From: Nitrosomonadales bacterium
GTDB lineage: Bacteria > Pseudomonadota > Gammaproteobacteria > Burkholderiales > Gallionellaceae
Assembly (NCBI GenBank): GCA_016218415.1
Contig: JACRED010000034.1
Coordinates: 62,001 to 126,000 of the forward strand
Length of the DNA: 64,000 bases
Direction of reading: 5' to 3'
Of this stretch, positions 28,441-37,381 are shown piece after piece. Made by a program: the position numbers and the translations under genes. The notes below the pieces were generated by a model. It saw nothing but the letters and a program-made list of their open reading frames with translations, ran no database searches and was not told the origin of the DNA. How positions within the stretch are numbered: the first letter of the stretch is position 1; the number at the start of each line of letters is the position of its first letter.

Positions 28441-30360
28441 TCATGTAGTCGGGTTCAATGCGCTACCGGGCGTGCCTGCATTCTGCCGCAGGAATGCCTC
28501 GAACATCAGCAGTGTCCAGATCGGGGTGCTGTAATCGCGCAAGCCGCTTTGATGCTGATCGAGCATTTCGCGCAGGAATTCCATATCGAACAACCCCGAG
28601 TCTTGCATGTGCGCGCCGAGCACTGACGCGCGCGCCTGTACTCGCAGGGGGCCGCGCAGCCAGCCCGCCAGGGGAACCGCGAAACCCATTTTCGGGCGGT
28701 ACAGCACCTCGTTCGGCAAATGCGCCTCCATGGACTTTTTAAATACGTACTTGCCTTCGCTTCCATGCAGCTTCAGTTCCGGCGGCAGGCTCGCGGTCCA
28801 TTCGATCAGCTTGTGATCCATCAGTGGCTCGCGCACCTCCAGGGCGTGGGCCATGCTGGCCCGGTCCACCTTGGTATTGATGTCGCCCACCAGATAGGTT
28901 TTGTAATCGATATATTGTATCGCGGACAAAGGGTGCTCGGGCGCGTACGCTGCGTGTCTGCGCATCACCTCGATCGCCTGGTAGCCCTGCAAATCCCGTT
29001 TGAAACGCGCGCTGAACATGCGCCCGCGCAGTTCATCGGATACACAGGAGACGCTGTGAAAATACGCCTCCATGCCGCTGCGTGCCAGTGCCTGCAAGGT
29101 GGTCTTGGCACGGAACATTTTCGGCGCCCAGTCTGCCTTGGGGTAAATCTTTCCAAGAATTCCGAACAACGGGCGGCGCAACGACAGGGGCAGGAGATTG
29201 CGTACCCGCTCCTCATGCATGTGCCAGCGATAGCGCCGGTATCCCGCGAAGGTCTCGTCGCCCCCGTCGCCGGAAAGCGCCACCGTGACGCGCTTCTTCG
29301 CCAGTTGGCAGACACGATAGGTGGGGATGGCGGAGCTGTCGGCATAGGGTTCGTCGTACAACGCGGCGAGCGTGTCGATCAGCCCGTAGTCGTCGGTGTC
29401 CACGATATCCAGCGTGTGGTGGGTGTGGTAACGGCTGGCGACCAGCGCCGCGAATTCTGATTCGTTGTAGGCGGGGTCGTTGAACCCGATCGAACAGGTA
29501 TTCACCGGCTCGTTCATCAGGCCGGCCATCATCGCGACCACTGCGCTGGAATCGACACCGCCGGAAAGAAACGCCCCCAAGGGGACTTCGGACACGAGGC
29601 GTATCCTGATCGATTCGCGCAGACGCTCTATCAGCTCCTGCTGCGCGTCCTGTTCGCTGATAGCCTCGGCGCTTTCGAATGTCACATCCCAGTACTGCCT
29701 GGGTGCGGGCAGGGGTTCGCCAAACCTGATTGTCAGCGTGTGGGCAGGTGCAAGCTTGAGTGCCTGTCTATATATGGTGCGCGGTTCCGGCACATAACCG
29801 TAGGCGAAATATTCCTCCACCGCGCAGGGATCGATTTCGCGTTTGAGGCCCGGGTGTGCGGTCAGCACCTTGAGTTCGGACCCGAAGATCAGTTGCCCGT
29901 CGTCGAGCATGGCGTAGAACAGCGGCTTGACACCCATCCGGTCGCGCGCGAGAAACAGGGTCTTACGGTTGCGATCCCACAGTCCGAAGGCGAACATGCC
30001 GCGGAAACGTTCGACGCAGGCTTCTCCCCACTGCTCCCAGGCATGGACGATGACCTCGGTATCGCAATGGGTGCGGAATACATGACCCAGCGCGGTCAGC
30101 TCCCGCATCAGCTCCGGGTAGTTGTAGATCTCGCCATTGAACGACACGGCCACGCTGCCGTCCTCATTGAACAGGGGCTGCTGGCCGCTGGACAGGTCTA
30201 TGATGGAAAGGCGCCGGTGGGCCAGTCCCAGACCGGGTTCGGTGTGCATCCCGCCCTCGTCCGGCCCGCGGTGGAACTGGGTCTGGTTCATGCGCGCCAG
30301 CAGTTCCCGGTCGATGTCCCGTTGTATCCGTGTGTCGAAAATACCGACTATTCCGCACAT
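28441..30360 (-). CDS. XrtA/PEP-CTERM system amidotransferase (asparagine synthetase-like)
   Basis: The 639 aa protein starts MCGIVGIFD with the catalytic Cys2, and has SFNGEIYN and HRRLSIIDLS in the glutaminase domain, then FLSGGVDSSAVVAMMAG (ATP-PPi) and LSGDGGDETFAGYRRY in the synthetase domain. All the usual AsnB catalytic pieces are present. In XrtA clusters this family (TIGR03108 type) is thought to amidate a uronic acid or other carboxylate on the EPS. It is followed 14 bases upstream in the transcript by a glycosyltransferase gene. Confidence 0.93.
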   Translation of the reverse strand: MCGIVGIFDTRIQRDIDRELLARMNQTQFHRGPDEGGMHTEPGLGLAHRRLSIIDLSSGQQPLFNEDGSVAVSFNGEIYNYPELMRELTALGHVFRTHCDTEVIVHAWEQWGEACVERFRGMFAFGLWDRNRKTLFLARDRMGVKPLFYAMLDDGQLIFGSELKVLTAHPGLKREIDPCAVEEYFAYGYVPEPRTIYRQALKLAPAHTLTIRFGEPLPAPRQYWDVTFESAEAISEQDAQQELIERLRESIRIRLVSEVPLGAFLSGGVDSSAVVAMMAGLMNEPVNTCSIGFNDPAYNESEFAALVASRYHTHHTLDIVDTDDYGLIDTLAALYDEPYADSSAIPTYRVCQLAKKRVTVALSGDGGDETFAGYRRYRWHMHEERVRNLLPLSLRRPLFGILGKIYPKADWAPKMFRAKTTLQALARSGMEAYFHSVSCVSDELRGRMFSARFKRDLQGYQAIEVMRRHAAYAPEHPLSAIQYIDYKTYLVGDINTKVDRASMAHALEVREPLMDHKLIEWTASLPPELKLHGSEGKYVFKKSMEAHLPNEVLYRPKMGFAVPLAGWLRGPLRVQARASVLGAHMQDSGLFDMEFLREMLDQHQSGLRDYSTPIWTLLMFEAFLRQNAGTPGSALNPTT

Positions 30361-30373
30361 GCTGTGATTATCC

Positions 30374-31537
30374 TTATCTTTTCAATACGCGGTCATACAC
30401 CGACAAATAGCCCTGCATCATCGCAGCCATGCTGAACCGGCGATCGATGATGTCGCGCGCGGCTTGCCCGTGGGTACGCCGATGATCGGGATCGGTCACA
30501 TAATGCAGCAAGGCCTGCGCCATTGCCTCAGTATCTGCGGAAGGAACCAGAAAACCGGTTTTCCCCTCGTGGACCAGTTCCACATTGCCGCCCACCCTGG
30601 TCGCAATCACCGGCAGGCCGGTTGCCATGGCCTCCAGTATGGTGTTGGATATGCCTTCGCCCAGAGAGGGTAGCACGAAGATATCCATGGCGGCCATGAG
30701 CTCGGGGATGTCGGCGCGCTCACCGGGCAACCAGGCCAGCTGATCGGCCCGGTGCTGCTTCAGCAGTTCCATACATGCGGCACGGGTTTCCCCGTCGCCG
30801 ACGATGAGTAATCTCATGCGGTCGCGCAGTGCAGGGGCCAGTTCCAGCAGTCTTGAAAATGCCAGCACCAGATTGGGATAATCCTTGACCGCAGCCATGC
30901 GGCCGACGCTGCCGATGATGATGTTGTCATCGTGAAAAAATCCCGGCGGACCGCCCGGTAGAGCGGATGAATCTCGCGGGGGCTGCGCGGGACGAAAACG
31001 GAGATTGTCCACGCCGTTGTATATCTGGCTCACTCGGCTGTGTTGAACACCTATCGTGTCGGTGAGCCAGTCCTGCAAATCCTTGCTTACCGCGATGTAG
31101 TGACCGACAAACGGACGAACCAGTTTGCGCAGCAGATTGTATTTCCAGTTCTTGCCATACAGGTCATAGATGTCCCGACCATGCTCACCGTGCACCCGGC
31201 CGCGCACACCAGCCAGTGCAGCCACGACCTGACTTTCCAGCGCCGACAGATTCCGGGTGTGCACAATCGCAGGGCGCAGTTGCCGGAATATCCTGAACAG
31301 GCGCAGATACAGACCGGTATCGTGACCATCCTGCTTGGCCATATCGTAGATGGCAACGTCATCGAGCTTTAGCCGTTTGCGAAAATCGGTATATCCCTGC
31401 AGGCACACAATGGCGTGCCGATAGCGATCCGCAGGCAGGTTATTGATCAGGTTGACCACACCGTTTTCCAGCCCGCCTGTGCCGAATCGATGGACGACGT
31501 GGACAATGAGCGGGGTATTTGCGAGAGTGCGTGCCAT
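30374..31537 (-). CDS. XrtA/PEP-CTERM system glycosyltransferase (TIGR03088 type)
   Basis: The 387 aa GT4 enzyme begins with HVVHRFGTGGLENGVVNL, a signature of the XrtA stp2 family, and has GSVGRMAAVKDYPNL plus PSLGEGISNTILEAMATGLPVIAT in the donor domain. It directly follows xrtA with no gap in the same minus-strand operon. It adds a sugar to the EPS repeat unit; donor unknown. Confidence 0.93.
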   Translation of the reverse strand: MARTLANTPLIVHVVHRFGTGGLENGVVNLINNLPADRYRHAIVCLQGYTDFRKRLKLDDVAIYDMAKQDGHDTGLYLRLFRIFRQLRPAIVHTRNLSALESQVVAALAGVRGRVHGEHGRDIYDLYGKNWKYNLLRKLVRPFVGHYIAVSKDLQDWLTDTIGVQHSRVSQIYNGVDNLRFRPAQPPRDSSALPGGPPGFFHDDNIIIGSVGRMAAVKDYPNLVLAFSRLLELAPALRDRMRLLIVGDGETRAACMELLKQHRADQLAWLPGERADIPELMAAMDIFVLPSLGEGISNTILEAMATGLPVIATRVGGNVELVHEGKTGFLVPSADTEAMAQALLHYVTDPDHRRTHGQAARDIIDRRFSMAAMMQGYLSVYDRVLKR

Positions 31538-33091
31538 TTATATTCCGCGTGCCTGTTGCAGGCTGTTCCGTATCGCGGAAGATGAGCGCGCAAGAAATTC
31601 TTCCATCGTCGCCTCCACTTCATCGGGTTGCGCATCGTAAGAGGCAAAAATGACGACATCCGCGCTGTCATCGCCCCTGCCCATCAGGCGTTGCCTTGCT
31701 TGCAGCCATTTCGCCATATAGGGATTTGCGGTTTGCGTATCGCCTATCCAGTACCACTGCCAGGCCAGCATATGGAGATTGCCCCTGCGCAAGCGGCTCT
31801 GCCGGACCCCGCCGGGTTCTTTTTTGCCGGGCAGGTGTCGCAAGGATTCGCCGGTCAGGCTCCATTCGGTTGATTTTTCATTGGCGAGCCTGTTTTGGGA
31901 AGAGACCGCTTCGGCGCCATTGTGCTGGTTGCGGAAAAAGGCGATATAGATTCCGATGGTCTGGTTGCCGTTGCGATATTCCTGTAACGCCGTGGTCGTT
32001 GCACCGGGGAAATGCGGTTGAAGTCCGGCGATGGGTGTGCTGGCAGTCCACGGGCCTATCGTTTGCGGAAGCATCACAGTGACCGGAGCCGGATTGAATG
32101 TGAGCTGCTCCAGATGATGCAGGTAGGCTGGCGAGCCCCAGGCGAGTAGCAGCGCGGCAAAGGCAAATCGGGCAGCTTTTACAGGGGAGGCAGCCGTCGC
32201 TGCGGCAGGAATTGCAGCGGTCATGTTTTCCGCTGCAACAGCTTCATCATCACGCCAGCGGCTACCGACCCAGAATAAAGCCAGCATGACGAGGCCGAAG
32301 AAAATCCAGCCATAAATCAGATGATCCACTCCGACGGCGAGTTGCATGTTGCTGAAGTGGCCGATCAACACGATCAGATAGGCTCGCATGCCATTCGCGA
32401 TGATAGGCACGATGATGGAAAGCACGATGAAAACAAGCTGGCGCAACCGCGAGCGATAAGTCAGGTAGGCATACAGGCAGCCCAGGGTGAACGATGCGAT
32501 CAGATAGCGCAGCCCGCTGCAGGCTTCCACGACCGACCAGCTGCCGGAAGGGATGGTGAACTGGCTGCCTTCGCGAAATACCGGAATCCCGGTGAGTTGG
32601 AGCGCAAACACGGTGAAATCCGCAGTGAAATCGATCAGCGGGCGGATAAAGATTTCCCCGAACGGGACTGCCAGCAGGGTGAACGCCAGCGGAAAAACCA
32701 GGACGCGGGCAATACGCAAGCCGAGTATGGCTGCGGTGAGCGCCGGAATCATCGCAACAAACATATATTGCGCGACGACCTGTACGCCTGCCGACTGGGC
32801 AACCATCCAGCCCACTCCCAGCACCGCAAGGGCGGCGGTGGCCAGTGCACTGGGGCGTGGTGTGAGCGAACTCAGGTATACCCGCTGGCGCCAGATGAGA
32901 TACAGACTGATGGGATAAATGATGAAACCGTGGGCGTAGGTTTCCGAGCTTTGCCAGAGGGTGACCAGGGATAGCGCCGTTCCCTGATAAATCCACACCA
33001 GGCTAAGTACAGCCGCGACCGTCAGAGCCAGGTATTCCCGCCAGCGATGGTCTGGCGAACGGAGCGTGTGCGATGCATCGGAGGTTTTCAT
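31538..33091 (-). CDS. xrtA: Exosortase A fused to EpsI domain
   Basis: The N-terminal half has about eight membrane segments and the exosortase catalytic set: Cys191 in VVEACSGLR, Arg236 in ANGMRAY, and His245 in IGHFSN. The C-terminal region after about residue 290 is a periplasmic EpsI-like domain (DUF3485), so the protein is an XrtA-EpsI fusion of 517 aa. XrtA cleaves PEP-CTERM proteins, with recognition of PEP and the Arg-rich tail, during EPS-linked export. The two PEP-CTERM proteins in the window are 42734-43417 and 50978-51781. Confidence 0.95.
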   Translation of the reverse strand: MKTSDASHTLRSPDHRWREYLALTVAAVLSLVWIYQGTALSLVTLWQSSETYAHGFIIYPISLYLIWRQRVYLSSLTPRPSALATAALAVLGVGWMVAQSAGVQVVAQYMFVAMIPALTAAILGLRIARVLVFPLAFTLLAVPFGEIFIRPLIDFTADFTVFALQLTGIPVFREGSQFTIPSGSWSVVEACSGLRYLIASFTLGCLYAYLTYRSRLRQLVFIVLSIIVPIIANGMRAYLIVLIGHFSNMQLAVGVDHLIYGWIFFGLVMLALFWVGSRWRDDEAVAAENMTAAIPAAATAASPVKAARFAFAALLLAWGSPAYLHHLEQLTFNPAPVTVMLPQTIGPWTASTPIAGLQPHFPGATTTALQEYRNGNQTIGIYIAFFRNQHNGAEAVSSQNRLANEKSTEWSLTGESLRHLPGKKEPGGVRQSRLRRGNLHMLAWQWYWIGDTQTANPYMAKWLQARQRLMGRGDDSADVVIFASYDAQPDEVEATMEEFLARSSSAIRNSLQQARGI

Positions 33092-33096
33092 TTCGC

Positions 33097-34344
33097 TTAT
33101 CTGTGCTCGTTGGTGTAGCGGGTTGGTTGATCGACCTGACTGGTAACCGTTCGAGCCTGTTCAAGCAGGCGATCAACGCGCTGCAGGCTCCTGTCCCAGC
33201 TGTAGTCCTGAACCACACGCTGGCGGGCAGCCTGTCCCAATGCTTCATCTGGTTGTGCCAATTGCACTGCAATGCGTGCGATGAATTCTGCCGCATCATT
33301 TGCCAGAATTACTTCGCGTCCGGTTTTTGCATCGATACCTTCAAGAGCCTGCGGCGAAACGACGACCGGTTTTGCCATGGCCATGGCTTCGAGTACCTTG
33401 TTCTGGATGCCGCGCGCGATACGCAACGGTGCGACTGAAATCGCGGCATGCGCCACATAAGGCCGTACATCGGGTACGCTGCCGGTCACGATGATCCCGT
33501 CACCGGCCAGTGCCAGGACCTCCCCGGTTGGACGCGAACCCACGATGTAGAAACGCACATCGGGAAACTGCGCGCGCAACGCGGGGAAAACTTCACGGGA
33601 AAACCAGGTGACGGCATCCACATTGGCCCAATAGTCCATCGCGCCGGTGAATGCAAGTACGCGTTCGCCCGGTGGATAAGGGTTGTCATGGTCGTGTGCG
33701 GGCGAAAAATAATCCAGATCCACGCCGTTGTTGTAATAGGTGACCCGGCTTGCACATTCCGGGGCCAGTTGTTGAAACAGTGCGGCCTCGGCGCGCGAGA
33801 CAAAAACAGATGCCTCGAAGGTGCCCGCGATGCGGCGTTCGAATGCGAGCAGGGTGCGCGCTTCGCGCCGATAAACCCAATTCAGCGGCCAGGATTTTCG
33901 CTCGGAGTATTGTCGCCATTTGTCCGAATCAATATCCACGAAATCTATGATTCGGCGCAGTTTCGGGTAAGCCGTCACGTACTGGGACATGGCTGACGAA
34001 AAAACCAACACATGTCGGATCGGCCGATTGGCGGTCAACTGGCCGACCCAGTTCTTCAGTTCGGCATTTCGATAATATGGAACGGTTAAAGGCTCTCCGC
34101 TGAGAAATCCGTATGTGCTGCGCAGCTTTGCCCAGGCTGGATTCAACGGAAGCAATTTCATTTCGCCTGATACCATTTCCTTAAGAGCCTCAGCGTATTT
34201 CCAGTCATCGGGATCATCAATAAACGCACCGAGATGAACCTTGAAATGACGGGAAAGATGCTTGAGCAAATGATAGGAGCGTATCTTGTCGCCTTTGTTG
34301 GGCGGGTAGGGGATACGATGGACAAGGTAGAGCAGCTCTTCCAT
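33097..34344 (-). CDS. XrtA/PEP-CTERM system glycosyltransferase (TIGR03087 type)
   Basis: The 415 aa GT4 protein begins HRIPYPPNKGDKIRSYHLL, a signature of the XrtA stp1 family, and has the donor-domain segment APLRIARGIQNKVLEAMAMAKPVVVSPQALEGI. It lies upstream of xrtA with a 5-base gap, in the XrtA core operon. Donor and acceptor sugars are not known. Confidence 0.93.
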   Translation of the reverse strand: MEELLYLVHRIPYPPNKGDKIRSYHLLKHLSRHFKVHLGAFIDDPDDWKYAEALKEMVSGEMKLLPLNPAWAKLRSTYGFLSGEPLTVPYYRNAELKNWVGQLTANRPIRHVLVFSSAMSQYVTAYPKLRRIIDFVDIDSDKWRQYSERKSWPLNWVYRREARTLLAFERRIAGTFEASVFVSRAEAALFQQLAPECASRVTYYNNGVDLDYFSPAHDHDNPYPPGERVLAFTGAMDYWANVDAVTWFSREVFPALRAQFPDVRFYIVGSRPTGEVLALAGDGIIVTGSVPDVRPYVAHAAISVAPLRIARGIQNKVLEAMAMAKPVVVSPQALEGIDAKTGREVILANDAAEFIARIAVQLAQPDEALGQAARQRVVQDYSWDRSLQRVDRLLEQARTVTSQVDQPTRYTNEHR

Positions 34345-34347
34345 GCG

Positions 34348-35418
34348 CTATCCCAGATTTTTCACGATGTGCGGGCCCAATGCGTTGGCGATGGGCATAG
34401 GCAGAGTGCGCCACAGTTGAATGAACAGGCGGTATTTTGGATTCAGCGGATTGTGTTCCGGGACGCTGGTCGCGTTGACCAGATAATATTCATAATGCAA
34501 CGGCGTGGGTTCAAAGCCCCAGTTCTTCTTGAAAGCGTATTGCCCCGTGCCCAGCTTGCTGCGCCCGTAGTCGAATATCCGGTATCCGCGTTCGCAGCCC
34601 CTGCGCATCAGTTCCCAATACTTGAAGTCGTTGGCCGCCAGGTGCCGGGCGCTTTCCAGGTCGCCGGCGTAGTAAGGGAGTACTTCATCCCTGAAATAGA
34701 ATGTCAGCACGCTGCTGACAAGCCGGCCTTCATGCAGCACTGACAAAATCTCGCAATCCTTGCCGAACACTTCACACAACATTGAAAAATAGCGCTTGGG
34801 AAGGGCGGGCGTGCCATGCCGTTTTACGTTATCGGCAAATAATGAGAAGAAGCGATCGACACCGCTGTCGAGTTCGCTGGTGAGTCCGTTCTTGATTCCT
34901 TTGCGCACCATGGCGCGCTGTTTGCGCGGGATGGCCAGCATGTTTTGCTCCGGATCCGGATCGATCGCTTTGCGAAAGGTGCAGTACAAGTCCTTGCTTG
35001 CCCAGTCGGTGTGAAATGGCTTGAGCTGGCGGTATTCCAGGTGACCTACATCAAGCTGGTGCGCAAGTTCCTGTGCATGGTTGTCCAAAGCGTTGCGGGC
35101 ATCTTCATCAGCGGCAGCGATTCCGCCATAAACGCAAAAAGCATTGGAAACCAGTGAATGTCCGAAGAGCCGGCTTTTTATTTCGGTGAGAGGCAGGACG
35201 GCAACAATAATGCCGTTGCGTTCCGCCAGGAGGTAATGTGTGCGATGGCCGAAGACATTTTCAATGACGGTTTTCCATCCGGCACGATGGAAGAAGGTCG
35301 CCTCCGGACAGGAGGTGACAAAGGCGTCCCATTTTTCGAAATCGGCTGGGGCTAGCAGGTTAATTCTGATTTGCGATGAGTCGATGGACGACACAGTACC
35401 CACAGGCCGGGAAGTCAC
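34348..35418 (-). CDS. FemAB family XrtA/PEP-CTERM system-associated protein
   Basis: I place the start at GTG 35418 (356 aa), which overlaps the deacetylase stop as GTGA and has GGGAGAAGA about 5-10 bases upstream; an ATG at 35457 would overlap more. The protein shows FemAB/GNAT fold features: RMRxx-like basic helix (IPRKQRAMVRKGIKNGL), PYYAGDL strand, and FDYGRSKLGTGQYAFKKNWGFE. FemAB-type enzymes transfer amino acids from charged tRNA. Here it would attach an amino acid or acyl group to EPS or lipid-linked sugar (TIGR03019-type family); this is inference. Confidence 0.85.
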   Translation of the reverse strand: MTSRPVGTVSSIDSSQIRINLLAPADFEKWDAFVTSCPEATFFHRAGWKTVIENVFGHRTHYLLAERNGIIVAVLPLTEIKSRLFGHSLVSNAFCVYGGIAAADEDARNALDNHAQELAHQLDVGHLEYRQLKPFHTDWASKDLYCTFRKAIDPDPEQNMLAIPRKQRAMVRKGIKNGLTSELDSGVDRFFSLFADNVKRHGTPALPKRYFSMLCEVFGKDCEILSVLHEGRLVSSVLTFYFRDEVLPYYAGDLESARHLAANDFKYWELMRRGCERGYRIFDYGRSKLGTGQYAFKKNWGFEPTPLHYEYYLVNATSVPEHNPLNPKYRLFIQLWRTLPMPIANALGPHIVKNLG

Positions 35419-36293
35419 AACTCTTCTCCCATGAAGATATGGTCCATGCGGCCCCATTGGAAATCCCGGAGCAAAGACCGTATCCGTGGTTCGGTGCGCG
35501 CCAGATTCACATAATGACGGAAGCGGGTTTTGATACCTATATTCTTCTGGCGCGGCTGCTCCTGATCAATCTCCCAGGGATGGAAGTAAAAAATGCAGGA
35601 TTGCCTGTCCATCTGATTGACGCGATTCAGGAGCCAGCGGGAAAGGCTGTACGGCATCAGGCGGAAATAGCCCCCGCCGCTCGCGGGAAAGTTATGCCCG
35701 AACAAATTTACCGTGGTGGGCGGCAATTCCACCAGGCCACCCTGGCCACGATGCCTGTATTTGAACCGCGGGGCGTCCGGCATACCATAGTGATCATGCT
35801 GTATCGGGTATATGCTCGAACTGTAGAGGTAACCCGCTTCCTGCAGTGTGTCCAGCGCCCACAAATTGCGTTTGCCTATGGAGAAGCTGGGGGCACGGTA
35901 ACCGATGACCGATTGACCACCCAAGTCTTCCAGCAGTTTTTTGCTGCGGATGATGTCTTCACGGAATTCGTCGGGAGTCTGGTCTGTCACCCTCAGGTGA
36001 TTGTAGCCGTGACTGGCCAATTCATGCCCGTGGTCGATGATATCGCGGACGATCTGGGGATAACGTTTGGCGATCCAGCCCAATGTGAAGAAGGTGGCAT
36101 GAACATTTTGTTCCCCCAGTAGCGCAAGTATGCGTTCTATGTTGCGTTCTACACGGCACGGCATATGATCCCAGCTATCTCTGGAGATGTGCGGAGCGAA
36201 GGCGGAGACCTGAAAGTAATCTTCCACGTCGATGGTCATCGCATTTCGCAACGGAGCCGGAGATATCTGCAATTTGTTGGTGCTGGAGTGCAT
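35415..36293 (-). CDS. XrtA system polysaccharide deacetylase
   Basis: The 292 aa protein has the CE4/NodB set: MTIDVEDYFQVSAF (catalytic Asp), HELASHGYNHLRVTD (metal-binding His), YRAPSFSIG, and the C-terminal FYFHPWEID with DUF3473-type sequence. This matches the XrtA-associated deacetylase family (TIGR03006 type). It probably removes acetyl groups from the EPS. The start could be 36239, just before MTIDVEDYF; 36293 is kept for length. Confidence 0.92.
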   Translation of the reverse strand: MHSSTNKLQISPAPLRNAMTIDVEDYFQVSAFAPHISRDSWDHMPCRVERNIERILALLGEQNVHATFFTLGWIAKRYPQIVRDIIDHGHELASHGYNHLRVTDQTPDEFREDIIRSKKLLEDLGGQSVIGYRAPSFSIGKRNLWALDTLQEAGYLYSSSIYPIQHDHYGMPDAPRFKYRHRGQGGLVELPPTTVNLFGHNFPASGGGYFRLMPYSLSRWLLNRVNQMDRQSCIFYFHPWEIDQEQPRQKNIGIKTRFRHYVNLARTEPRIRSLLRDFQWGRMDHIFMGEEL

Positions 36294-36393
36294 TCGAATC
36301 AGCCTGGCAAACCAATATATTCCAAACCCTGCACGTACATTAATGTGCCGAGAAGTTGTCCGGATTTGGTTGATTGGGGCATCGTCATAAGAA

Positions 36394-37368
36394 TCAGTTT
36401 TTGTCTTTTGGAAGGTTCTTGATACTCGACATCAGTATCTGCTTGAGCAGTTCCAGAATGGAACTCACGGAGTGCTCCAGCTTGGAAAGCCTGGCATCCA
36501 GACTCTCCAGTTTGATGTGGGAATCTTCGGCCCGGTCTTCTTCTGTGGGCGGCAGGACGAATTCCTGCTGTATGTCACTAATTACCGCATCGATCTCGGG
36601 CTTTCCGAATTCGTGAATTTTTTCCAGGTAACCCATCAGCAACAATCGGTCACATAGCGTATTGATTTGTCGTGGTATCCCGCTTGTGAAATCGTAAATC
36701 GCGGCAAAAGCCTCCTGGCTGAAGCTGGGGTCACCTTGCCATCCGACGGTATGCAGTCGATGTTCGATATAGGATTGGGTTTCAGGCGCATCCATGGGCC
36801 CGAGATGGTAGGTGGCGATCACCCTTTGTTGCAATTGTTTCATGTCTTCACCCAGCAGCGTTTTTCTGAATTCCGGTTGGCCGAGCAGGAAAGTTTGCAG
36901 CAGGGATTTGTCAGCGGTTTGGAAATTTGAGAGCATTCTTAATTCTTCCACAGAGTGGGGCGTGAGGTTCTGCGCCTCATCGACAAGCAGAAGCACACGC
37001 TTTCCTTGCCGGTCGCACTCGCGAAGAAAGAGTTCTATTCTGGTCAGCAGCGTTGCCTTGGATGCGTCTTTACTGGGAAGTCCAAATGCAACAGCGACCA
37101 TTCTCAATATATCCTCAGAGTCAAGGCTGGTATTGACTATTTGTGCGGCCACAATGTTTTTCGATTGCAGTTTGCGGAAGAGGTTGCGCAGCAGTGTTGT
37201 TTTGCCCGCCCCGATTTCGCCGGTGATGACGATGAACCCCTCCTCCTGCGATAAGCCATACTCCAGGTAGGAGGCGGCACGCTTATGTCCTTTGCTGCCA
37301 AAGTAAAAATTCGGGTCTGGCCTCAGTTGAAAGGGTTTAGCGCTGAGGCCGTAAAATTTCTCGTACAT
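36394..37368 (-). CDS. XrtA/PEP-CTERM system-associated ATPase
   Basis: The 324 aa ExeA-like AAA ATPase has Walker A in VITGEIGAGKTT (around residues 50-58), Walker B LLLVDEAQ, and an N-terminal YGLSAKPFQLRPDPNFY seen in ExeA/GspA-type proteins. The XrtA-linked family (TIGR03015 type) lies in the same operon as the deacetylase and the outer membrane protein. It may energise assembly or localisation of the export machinery; the mechanism is not known. Confidence 0.92.
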   Translation of the reverse strand: MYEKFYGLSAKPFQLRPDPNFYFGSKGHKRAASYLEYGLSQEEGFIVITGEIGAGKTTLLRNLFRKLQSKNIVAAQIVNTSLDSEDILRMVAVAFGLPSKDASKATLLTRIELFLRECDRQGKRVLLLVDEAQNLTPHSVEELRMLSNFQTADKSLLQTFLLGQPEFRKTLLGEDMKQLQQRVIATYHLGPMDAPETQSYIEHRLHTVGWQGDPSFSQEAFAAIYDFTSGIPRQINTLCDRLLLMGYLEKIHEFGKPEIDAVISDIQQEFVLPPTEEDRAEDSHIKLESLDARLSKLEHSVSSILELLKQILMSSIKNLPKDKN

Positions 37369-37381
37369 TTGTTTGGTTCCG

